From assembly GCA_945983195.1 (NCBI GenBank), contig CAMFSS010000089.1, forward strand, positions 1 to 7,950: a stretch of DNA of 7,950 bases, read 5' to 3'. Origin of the DNA: an uncultured Prevotellaceae bacterium (GTDB lineage Bacteria > Bacteroidota > Bacteroidia > Bacteroidales > Muribaculaceae). Below the pieces are notes generated by a model. The model searched no databases, was not told where the DNA came from, and was given only the letters and a program-made list of their open reading frames with translations. Positions 1 through 5,171 of the stretch are shown piece by piece (position 1 is the first letter of the stretch; each line of letters opens with the position of its first letter). The position numbers were made by a program, and so were the translations under genes.

Positions 1-1
1 G

Positions 2-613
2 CTCAAGTATGCCCACGACCGCCACGTGCTGTCGATAGGGCGAGTGCAGACACCGACATTGGCACTTATAGTGGCACGGCAGAAGGAGATAGCCAATTTC
101 GTGCCCGAGGACTATTGGGAGATAAAGACCCTCTACCGCACTGTCACATTCAATTCCACCAAAGGACGCTACAAGAATGAGGCAGAAGCTGCCGAAGTGA
201 TTGCGCGAATGGGGGAATTTCCGCTCACCGTGAAGTCGGTGACGACGAAAAAAGGCAAGGAGCAGCCGCCGAGGCTGTTCGACCTCACGTCGCTTCAGGT
301 GGAGTGCAACCGCCGCCTGGGCTATTCGGCAGAGGAGACGCTCCGCTACATACAGTCGCTCTACGAGAAGAAGGTGACAACCTATCCGCGTGTCGACACC
401 ACATATCTGAGTGAGGATATCTATCCGAAGATTCCGGGAATTATGCAGGCAATGGAGCCATACGCCGAACTCACGGCGCGTGTGCTTGGCGGCAAGATAC
501 CCAAGACGAAGAAAGTGTTCGACAATTCGAAGGTTACCGACCACCATGCCATCATACCAACCAATGTGAAGCCGCAGACTGTGCCGCTGTCGCAGGAGGA
601 GAAGGGTGTGTAG
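2..613 (+). CDS. topB: DNA topoisomerase III, middle part; left edge cut, ends at in-frame TAG
   Basis: Type IA topoisomerase, which passes DNA strands through a transient single-strand break and acts in decatenation and recombination-intermediate processing. The frame is open from base 2, so the N-terminal Toprim domain (roughly 180 residues in the family) lies outside the window. Visible marks are SIGRVQTPTLAL near the start, the YWEI stretch, the VTTYPRVDTTYL motif with the catalytic tyrosine codon at 383-385, and TDHHAIIPT around 536-562, which is conserved in type IA enzymes. The frame stops at TAG 611-613 after EEKGV. The downstream codons continue the same protein in the same frame, and family members typically read VYD(L/M)IARRF here, so the stop probably replaces a Tyr codon. 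Product identity is secure. Whether the gene is a pseudogene, a sequencing artefact or read through cannot be told from this window. Confidence 0.9.
   Translation, partial: LKYAHDRHVLSIGRVQTPTLALIVARQKEIANFVPEDYWEIKTLYRTVTFNSTKGRYKNEAEAAEVIARMGEFPLTVKSVTTKKGKEQPPRLFDLTSLQVECNRRLGYSAEETLRYIQSLYEKKVTTYPRVDTTYLSEDIYPKIPGIMQAMEPYAELTARVLGGKIPKTKKVFDNSKVTDHHAIIPTNVKPQTVPLSQEEKGV
611..613 (+). other. in-frame TAG inside topB
   Basis: GTG-TAG-GAC interrupts topB between two halves that are in the same frame and both well conserved. The family usually has Tyr here (VYD), so a single change from TAC or TAT explains it. No frameshift is involved. Confidence 0.9.
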
Positions 614-616
614 GAC

Positions 617-1552
617 ATGATTGCACGCCGGTTCATAGCCGCTTTCTATCCCGACTGCGAGTTTTCGCAAACCACAGTCATGGCTGATGTGAACGGTGTG
701 GAATTTAAGGCTACCGGCAAGCAGATACTCTACAACGGCTGGCGCGACGTGTATGCCAAGGACAAGACGGCTGTGGCTGAAACCACTAATGCCGACGGCG
801 ATGCCGACAACGGCAATATGCCACAGATGGTGGAGGGGGAATCGGGTCCGCATGAGCCGTCGCTGCTAAAGAAAGCCACACAGCCACCCAAGCCATACAC
901 TGAGGGTACACTGCTGCGTGCAATGGAAACCGCAGGCAGGCTCGTTGAGGAGGAGGAGCTGCGCGAGGCGATGAAGGAGAACGGAATAGGTCGTCCTTCC
1001 ACCCGTGCCGCCATCATCGAAACCCTTTTCAAGCGCCGCTACATACGCAAGGAGCGCAAGAATCTTGTTGCTACCACGGCAGGAATTGCGCTTATCGACA
1101 CAATTAAGGAGGAGCTGCTGAAATCGGCAAAGCTCACAGGTCTGTGGGAGAAGAAGCTGCGAAAGATTGAGCGTAGGGAGTATGACCCGGCACAGTTTAT
1201 CGACGAGCTGAAGACGCTTATTAATGAGATTGTCATAAATGTGCTGAAGGACAACACCTCAAGCGGCATTGTGATTGAAGAGGAGGAGAAAGCCAAGCCT
1301 AAAGGCAAGGCTAAAGACCCTGATGCACCAAAGACACCGCGTAAGCCACGCGCCAAGGCCGTGCCTGTGACCTCGGTGGAGCAGATAAAGTGTCCGCTGT
1401 GCAAGAAGGGGCATCTGCTGCGAGGACGCACCGCCTATGGTTGTAGCGAGTTCCGCTCCGGGTGCAAGTTTCTGCTTCCGTTCAGTGAGTGTCCTGCCGA
1501 CATCGAACCGGCAGAATTGGCTAAATTGGTGAAAAAGACAGCAAAACAGTAA
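617..1552 (+). CDS. topB: DNA topoisomerase III, C-terminal part after the in-frame TAG
   Basis: This continues the upstream topB fragment in the same frame after the TAG. The ATG at 617 is simply the first Met after the stop and probably not a natural start. The segment opens with MIARRFIAAFYP. It carries the strongly conserved topoisomerase block from about 896 to 1044 (YTEGTLLRAME ... GIGRPSTRAAIIETLFKRRYI). A basic Lys/Pro/Ala-rich linker follows at about 1285-1370, then a C-terminal zinc-ribbon with Cys codons at 1391, 1400, 1442 and 1463 (CPLC ... GC-x5-GC arrangement). Alone it lacks the catalytic tyrosine and the Toprim domain, so it could not be a working topoisomerase. It ends in TAA, 17 bases before the Nudix gene, with no visible terminator between, which suggests cotranscription. 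The preserved reading frame and conserved motifs downstream of the stop argue that any lesion is recent or artefactual. Confidence 0.9.
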   Translation: MIARRFIAAFYPDCEFSQTTVMADVNGVEFKATGKQILYNGWRDVYAKDKTAVAETTNADGDADNGNMPQMVEGESGPHEPSLLKKATQPPKPYTEGTLLRAMETAGRLVEEEELREAMKENGIGRPSTRAAIIETLFKRRYIRKERKNLVATTAGIALIDTIKEELLKSAKLTGLWEKKLRKIERREYDPAQFIDELKTLINEIVINVLKDNTSSGIVIEEEEKAKPKGKAKDPDAPKTPRKPRAKAVPVTSVEQIKCPLCKKGHLLRGRTAYGCSEFRSGCKFLLPFSECPADIEPAELAKLVKKTAKQ

Positions 1553-1569
1553 TATAAACTTGATGAAAT

Positions 1570-2076
1570 ATGGCTAAAGATGAGATTTTTCCGCTTGTGA
1601 ATGAGCAGGGTGAAGTGGTGGGCAAAGCCACTCGCCGCGAGTGCCACTCAGGAAGCAAACTGCTGCATCCGGTGGTGCATCTGCATGTGCGCGATGCCGA
1701 AGGGAGGCTCTATTTGCAGAAACGCTCGATGATAAAGGACATTCAGCCCGGGAAATGGGATACTGCAGTGGGCGGACACATTGACTTCGGCGAGGGCGTG
1801 GAGGAGGCTCTGATGCGAGAGGCACGCGAGGAGCTTGGATTGACCCGCTTCGTTCCAGAGAAGCTTTTCAGCTATGTGCATGAAAGCGAGATTGAGCGTG
1901 AGCTGGTGAATGCCTTCACAGCCATAGTGGATGCCGGAGATATAGAGATTGACCCGGTTGAAATTGATGAAGGTCGCTTCTGGACGCTCGATGAGATTGA
2001 TGCCAATCTGGGCAAGGGGGTGTTTACTCCCAACTTTGAAGGTGAATACAAGCGGTTGCGTGCACTATGGGGCTGA
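1570..2076 (+). CDS. Nudix hydrolase, YfcD / IPP-isomerase-like type
   Basis: A 168-residue cytoplasmic hydrolase of the Nudix superfamily, which cleaves nucleoside diphosphates linked to another moiety; the substrate cannot be read from sequence. The Nudix box is complete at residues 69-91 (G-x5-E-x7-RE-A-R-EE-L-G-L), with all metal-binding glutamates present. It is preceded by QPGKWDTAVGGH, typical of the subgroup that resembles YfcD and type I isopentenyl-diphosphate isomerase. The N-terminal part (PLVNEQGEVVGKATRRECH) and the HPVVHLHV strand also fit that subgroup. Length is normal for the family. The ATG at 1570 lies 17 bases after the topB stop and gives the conserved N-terminus, so it is taken as the start. 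The last codons overlap the start of the next small gene (ATG at 2067), suggesting translational coupling. It is probably a housecleaning enzyme rather than a true isomerase, but this is inference. Confidence 0.92.
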   Translation: MAKDEIFPLVNEQGEVVGKATRRECHSGSKLLHPVVHLHVRDAEGRLYLQKRSMIKDIQPGKWDTAVGGHIDFGEGVEEALMREAREELGLTRFVPEKLFSYVHESEIERELVNAFTAIVDAGDIEIDPVEIDEGRFWTLDEIDANLGKGVFTPNFEGEYKRLRALWG

Positions 2077-2261
2077 CAGCGCAATATATAGTGGTAGGTG
2101 CCATCATCGCAGTGGTGGCAGTGCTTATTGTGGTGAGGGCAGTGAATTTGCGTAAAAATGCCGGTGCGTGCACAAATTGCTCATTGCGAGGCCGTTGTGG
2201 CAGCAAACCGCCCCGAAAGCGCGAAAAATGTTGCGAAGAGGCAAAAAATTCGGCTGAATAG
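2067..2261 (+). CDS. small Cys-rich single-span membrane protein (FeoB-associated-like)
   Basis: A 64-residue protein with one hydrophobic segment at about residues 6-24 (YIVVGAIIAVVAVLIVV), then a short basic stretch and a Cys-containing tail: C35, C38, C44 and the pair C55-C56, in CTNCSLRGRCG and later KCCEE. This layout, an N-terminal helix followed by a small cysteine cluster, resembles the FeoB-associated Cys-rich membrane proteins that are common as short ORFs in Bacteroidales. No feoB is visible here, so a link to iron transport is only a family analogy. Its ATG overlaps the Nudix stop by 10 bases, which supports it as a real coupled gene at the operon end. It stops with TAG at 2259-2261. 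That matters for the genetic code, because readthrough there would run into the tRNA promoter and gene. Confidence 0.7.
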   Translation: MGLTAQYIVVGAIIAVVAVLIVVRAVNLRKNAGACTNCSLRGRCGSKPPRKREKCCEEAKNSAE

Positions 2262-2262
2262 C

Positions 2263-2293
2263 TTGCACAATTCAGAAATTAGCCTTAACTTTG
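2263..2293 (+). promoter_or_regulatory. Bacteroidetes-type promoter of tRNA-Cys
   Basis: TAACTTTGC at 2286-2294 matches the Bacteroidetes -7 consensus TAnnTTTG. A TTG at 2263-2265 lies 20 bases upstream, as expected for the -33 element. The tRNA begins 20 bases after the -7 box. The -33 element starts just after the stop of the upstream small gene. Confidence 0.7.
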
Positions 2294-2313
2294 CAAAGCA
2301 AAAGAGAACAAAA

Positions 2314-2385
2314 GGTTCCTTGGATGAGTGGCTTAGTCAACGGTCTGCAAAACCGTGTACGGCGGTTCGATTCCGCCAGGGACCT
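2314..2385 (+). tRNA. tRNA-Cys (anticodon GCA)
   Basis: The cloverleaf can be folded by eye. The acceptor stem is GGTTCCT (2314-2320) with AGGGACC (2378-2384), containing one G-U pair. The D arm is GATG/AGTC with a GG-containing loop. The anticodon stem ACGGT/ACCGT encloses the loop CTGCAAA, with anticodon GCA at 2347-2349. The T stem is GGCGG/CCGCC with loop TTCGATT. The discriminator base is T at 2385, as is typical for tRNA-Cys. The CCA end is not encoded. It is an ordinary Cys tRNA and not an amber suppressor, so it does not explain the TAG codons nearby. Confidence 0.95.
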
Positions 2386-2386
2386 C

Positions 2387-2433
2387 AAAATGAAGCAGGA
2401 GTATCAACACAATTGATGCTCCTGCTTCATTTT
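2387..2433 (+). terminator. hairpin terminator after tRNA-Cys
   Basis: A perfect 15-bp inverted repeat (2387-2401 with 2419-2433; arm AAAATGAAGCAGGAG) is extended inward by six more pairs (TATCAA with TTGATG, one of them G-U) around a five-base loop at 2408-2412. It starts one base after the mature tRNA 3' end. The right arm ends in TTTT. It is probably the transcription terminator of the tRNA unit and, with its flanking A4/T4, could work in both directions. Confidence 0.75.
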
Positions 2434-2765
2434 GTCTGTATTCTGAAATCTCAGAAGTGCTGCAATGACCCGCTACGGGTGCTCGACAGGTGCTGAAAGA
2501 AGAGGGTGCTGTGTGCTGAGGGCGGTGGTAATTTTGTATTTTTAGAAGGGTAAAATCGTTTATACACAGCAACTTGAAATGACTTTCTGAACAAAATTAC
2601 ACATAATTGAAACATAAATACCCTTATATTGAGGCGTGGGAAAAGTAATTTTGCACAAATAAAAAGAGAATACTGGAATTCCGCATATTTCCACAAAATG
2701 ACAAGATTTTCTAACCAAATTAATAATTAATTACATCATTCATTTTTACTAAAAAACATTTTATC
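2434..2765 (+). promoter_or_regulatory. non-coding AT-rich leader of the first secreted-protein gene
   Basis: About 330 bases with no credible gene. The first part (to about 2525) is mixed in composition with a small ACCCG/CGGGT hairpin. The rest is strongly AT-rich. Two -7-like boxes occur: TAATTTTG at 2529-2536 and TAATTTTGC at 2646-2654. The second is the likelier promoter, but it lacks a well-placed TTTG -33 element. The last 25 bases (ACTAAAAAACATTTTATC) closely resemble the leader of the 4360 gene just before its ATG, which places the expected start at 2766. Confidence 0.45.
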
Positions 2766-3533
2766 AAGAGAAATTTTTTATTTGCATTAGCAGCAACAGT
2801 GCTTGCAGGCGGACAGTGTGCAATTGCAGCTGAATCGCCCTATCAGGGTAGTGACGTTGGCGTTGAAGGATTTGAAGGCGGCACTTACTATCTCTACAAC
2901 GTGTCGACCGGATCATGGCTCCAGGAGAACAACCACAACCCGGCTTATTGGCTCACACATGCCGAGATTGGCAATGTGGGTCTTGATTTCGGCCTTATCG
3001 TTACGGATGAAGCTCTCAAGTTCCAAATCGACCCGAAATTTGGCAACAACCACTCATTAGTTATTGACGGACTTTGGATGGACACCAATCGCCCCATTAC
3101 AATCTGGACTGCAACACCTGTGGAGGGTGCTGACGGATATGTCTACACACTTACAAGTGTCAACGGTGACAAACAGTACACACTCGGCATCGGCGAAGAC
3201 GGCAACATCAGCGACGTGGCAACCGACGGCACAGAGTGGCAATTCGTGAGCGCAGAAGAGCGTCTTGCTGTTCTTAAGGCTGAAGCCGATGCAGAGAATC
3301 CCGTGAATGCCACATGGCTTGTACCGGCAGCTACTTTCAATCACCCTGTCAATGAGCGCGTGAGTGCATGGGAGAAGTCGCGCAACGACTGCTGCGGCTT
3401 TGGCGGTAACAATGGTGACATCAAATACAACTTCGTATTTGAGGCATGGGCACTCGGCAACTTCACTATTCAGCAGACAGCCGAAGTTCCTAACGGAAAC
3501 TACCGCATATCGGCTCAGGGCTTCTATAGCTAG
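2766..3533 (+). pseudogene. secreted two-domain protein, 5' part; start ATG reads AAG, ends at in-frame TAG
   Basis: This appears to be an exported Bacteroidales protein of about 424 residues if the TAG is ignored. Its signal peptide aligns without gaps to that of the gene at 4360 when codon 2766-2768 is taken as residue 1, but that codon is AAG, not ATG. The first possible in-frame start afterwards is GTG at 2799, which would remove the basic N-end and half the hydrophobic core. After cleavage near residue 22 comes ESPYQGSDV, then about residues 39-170 a YYLYNVSTGSWL ... TEWQFVSAEER segment. This resembles the beta-trefoil-like lectin modules common in secreted Bacteroidales glycan proteins. 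A second domain begins near residue 180 (ATWLVPAATFNHPVNERVSAWEK) and looks galactose-binding-like. The frame stops at TAG 3531-3533 (codon 256) inside that domain. A glycan-binding role is inferred from domain appearance only. Confidence 0.75.
3531..3533 (+). other. in-frame TAG in the secreted-protein gene
   Basis: AGC-TAG-GTT splits a continuous domain (ISAQGFYS before, VDAAAIAAQG after). The frame is kept and a single substitution from TAC or TAT would repair it. It is the second such codon in the window. Confidence 0.85.
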
Positions 3534-4040
3534 GTTGATGCTGCCGCAATAGCTGCTCAGGGCGAAAGCCTCTACAACCAGTATATCGAGGGTACTTTGG
3601 CAAACTGTGCCACATTCTTTGCAGGCGACAAGACGGCTGAGATTCCTTCGATTTTTGCAGAGGCACAAGATGAGGCAGTTGCCACTGAGTTTGGTCTTGC
3701 TCTCGGCAATGGCAAATATATTCCACAGAACATTTGGCAATTCAGCAAGGCTGTTATGGACGGCTACTACAAGATTGCCGAGCCGCTTGAGGTGAAGGTA
3801 ACCGATGGCAAGCTCAACCTTGGAGCCAAAGTCGTTGACGCACCCGGAGCAGCTTGGTTTGCAATCGACCAAATCAGCATAGAGTATCTTGGTGATGAGT
3901 CGACCGGCGTGGAGGAGAATGTTGCAGCACCAGCAGCAGTGAAGGGCGACGGCAAAATCTACAACATCATGGGTGTTGAGGTGAAGAATATGGACCAGCA
4001 CGGTATCTATATCGTCGACGGACAGAAGATTCTTAAATAA
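3534..4040 (+). pseudogene. secreted two-domain protein, 3' part with C-terminal tail
   Basis: This continues the previous frame directly after the TAG (VDAAAIAAQGESLYNQYIEG...) through the rest of the second, galactose-binding-like domain, which ends near 3890 (FAIDQISIEYLGDE). A short Ala/Val-rich linker follows, then the final 32 residues (DGKIYNIMGVEVKN ... GIYIVDGQKILK). That tail follows the pattern 'YNxxGxxV ... GIYIVxGxKxxK' seen at the end of many secreted Bacteroidales proteins, resembling a type IX-like sorting or surface-attachment tail. It stops with TAA. A caller may place a start at TTG 3597, but there is no promoter, leader or signal peptide, so separate expression is unlikely. 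The intact frame and tail after the stop suggest that the TAG arose recently, is an error, or is read through. Confidence 0.75.
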
Positions 4041-4055
4041 TTCATTATGAGTAGA

Positions 4056-4148
4056 GGCAGGCGTGTTGCGTCATGGCCTGCCGCACACAAACCGTAATTT
4101 ATTGTATGGAAAATGCAGCGAGGCAGTGCCCACAAGCACTGCCTCGCT
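4056..4148 (+). terminator. two successive hairpins after the first secreted-protein gene
   Basis: The first hairpin pairs GGCAGGC (4056-4062) with GCCTGCC (4076-4082) around a 13-base loop. The second is a perfect 13-bp stem, AGCGAGGCAGTGC (4117-4129) with its complement at 4136-4148, around the loop CCACAA. They begin 15 and 76 bases after the TAA at 4040. Neither is followed by a clear T run, so they may be imperfect terminators or 3' stabilising structures. Confidence 0.55.
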
Positions 4149-4359
4149 TGTGCTTGAAATAATGATAAAAAATATGCCTCAACGTCCAATAATAGGCAAT
4201 TTACACAAAAAAAACACACGAATTAAACCAAATCACACGACATAAGAATGGCTTTAAGCTAAATTTGCATCGTTAGAAAACGTATATAGGGACAACCATA
4301 AGTACGCAATTATTACATCTGAAAAGCTAAAACTATAACAAACTAAAAACTTTTTTATC
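4149..4359 (+). promoter_or_regulatory. promoter and leader of the 179-aa secreted-protein gene
   Basis: AT-rich non-coding sequence. TAAATTTGC at 4260-4268 matches the Bacteroidetes -7 box well; no convincing TTTG is placed for the -33 element. The leader to the ATG at 4360 is about 85 bases, A-rich, with no Shine-Dalgarno sequence. Its last 20 or so bases (ACTAAAAACTTTTTTATC) match the leader before 2766. Together with the hairpins at 4056-4148 this explains the gene-free stretch from 4041 to 4359. Confidence 0.5.
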
Positions 4360-4899
4360 ATGAGAAAATGTTTATTAGCAATTGCTGCCATTCTTATGGC
4401 CGGCGGACAATGGGCTTCGGCTCTTGAGTCGCCTTATGTGGGAAGTGATGTTAGCGGTGACGACTTCGCCGGCGAAAACAAGGGCGTAATACCCGTGAAA
4501 ATCAATCCGGCGGGACTATCGCTCGACAGCATCTATTTTCTCGCTTTCCGCATCGACTCATTCGATGCCGAGTACCCCAATACCTATACACTCGAAAAGA
4601 CGAGCTATTCCACCTACCACAATTTCCTTCTGCACTACCGCTACAAGAACAGCGAGGGCGAGTGGTGGAGCGATGACGAGTCGCTTGTGAGAGTATCGCT
4701 TGCCGGTGTGGTAAGCTCTTTGGGCAATGAGGACGTGACAGGGCAGATAGAGCTTGCCTCATCGGGCAGTCTCACAAAGTTTGCCTACACCACATCTACT
4801 TCAATCACCTTGCCGAAAGGGCGCAGCAAGCTGAAATTCTACATGGACAAGGCCTCCTACAACTTGCTTGAAATGAAATTCACCTACAAGCAGCCTTGA
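4360..4899 (+). CDS. secreted protein of unknown function (179 aa)
   Basis: I do not recognise the family. The protein starts with a clear signal peptide (residues 1 to about 22, MRKCLLAIAAILMAGG...). It shares 19 of its first 31 residues, without gaps, with the damaged gene upstream, ending in the common mature start ESPYxGSDV. After residue 40 the two proteins have nothing evident in common. The rest is rich in Ser, Tyr, Lys and beta-strand-like alternation (IYFLAFRIDSF, FLLHYRYKNSEGEWW, SKLKFYMDKA, LLEMKFTYK), suggesting a small extracytoplasmic beta-sandwich. There is no lipobox, no membrane segment after the signal and no C-terminal sorting tail like that of the upstream gene. The ATG is supported by the signal peptide and by the A-rich leader. 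It ends in TGA. A role together with the neighbouring secreted protein or GH3 enzyme is possible but unsupported. Confidence 0.8.
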   Translation: MRKCLLAIAAILMAGGQWASALESPYVGSDVSGDDFAGENKGVIPVKINPAGLSLDSIYFLAFRIDSFDAEYPNTYTLEKTSYSTYHNFLLHYRYKNSEGEWWSDDESLVRVSLAGVVSSLGNEDVTGQIELASSGSLTKFAYTTSTSITLPKGRSKLKFYMDKASYNLLEMKFTYKQP

Positions 4900-4927
4900 G
4901 GCAGAAATGAATAGGATGATTAATTAG

Positions 4928-4958
4928 TTGTGTGATTTGGATATGACATAAATATTTG
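4928..4958 (+). promoter_or_regulatory. possible promoter upstream of the AraC remnant and GH3 gene
   Basis: TTG at 4928-4930 is followed after 20 bases by AATATTTG (4951-4958), one mismatch from the Bacteroidetes -7 box TAnnTTTG. If used it would give a leader of about 200 bases to the GH3 start, containing the AraC remnant. Weak; other boxes in this AT-rich stretch cannot be excluded. Confidence 0.25.
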
Positions 4959-5011
4959 ATAAATTTACGGCTGATTTATGGCATATCCTTTTCGGTGTGT
5001 GATAAAAATGA

Positions 5012-5152
5012 TTCTTTGTTGAAGGATTCTCCGACTACAGCACCTTCTCGAAGGCGTTCAAGAAGCTGATTGGCGTGGCTCCATCGTTCTACACCGCCGA
5101 CAGCGGAGAGCATAGCGATGCAGAGGGTGGCAATGATGACAATGAATTATAA
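5012..5152 (+). pseudogene. C-terminal remnant of an AraC-family regulator
   Basis: A frame of 46 codons, closed upstream by TGA at 5009-5011 and ending in TAA at 5150-5152, encodes GFSDYSTFSKAFKKLIG followed by VAPSFY. This is the second helix-turn-helix and closing signature of the AraC/XylS DNA-binding domain. A short acidic tail follows (EHSDAEGGNDDNEL). There is no start codon with a leader, and neither the first HTH helices nor any sensor domain precede it. The bases before about 5020 are AT-rich and non-coding in every frame examined. It is therefore a 5'-truncated remnant, with the break at about 5012-5024. The stop lies 19 bases before the preferred GH3 start, so the full regulator probably once sat directly upstream of that enzyme gene, as AraC-type regulators often do next to glycan-use genes. 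Confidence 0.75.
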
Positions 5153-5171
5153 ACCAAATACCAAAGCATTT

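Noticed and set aside
2067..2261. Complete reassignment of TAG to a sense codon
   Set aside because: The 64-aa gene ends in TAG and reading through would enter the tRNA promoter and gene, so at least this TAG acts as a stop.
2314..2385. tRNA as a possible amber suppressor explaining the TAG codons
   Set aside because: The anticodon loop CTGCAAA gives GCA with discriminator T, an ordinary tRNA-Cys that does not read UAG.
2387..2433. Inverted repeat as the end of a mobile element or an attachment site next to the tRNA
   Set aside because: Its position directly after the tRNA, short loop and A/T flanks fit a terminator; there is no integrase and no duplicated tRNA 3' end in the window.
2158..2496. 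Plus-strand 112-aa frame across the small gene end, tRNA-Cys and terminator
   Set aside because: It runs through a well-folded tRNA and its hairpin, so it is a chance frame.
2333..2572. Minus-strand 79-aa frame ending in ...GGIEPPYTVLQTVD
   Set aside because: Its end is antisense to the tRNA-Cys gene and the sequence is the type of spurious protein produced by tRNA antisense translation; no leader or start context.
3057..4001. Minus-strand 314-aa open frame
   Set aside because: Exactly opposite the secreted-protein gene; composition is Cys/His/Val-rich shadow translation with no domain. It stays open only because of codon bias on the plus strand.
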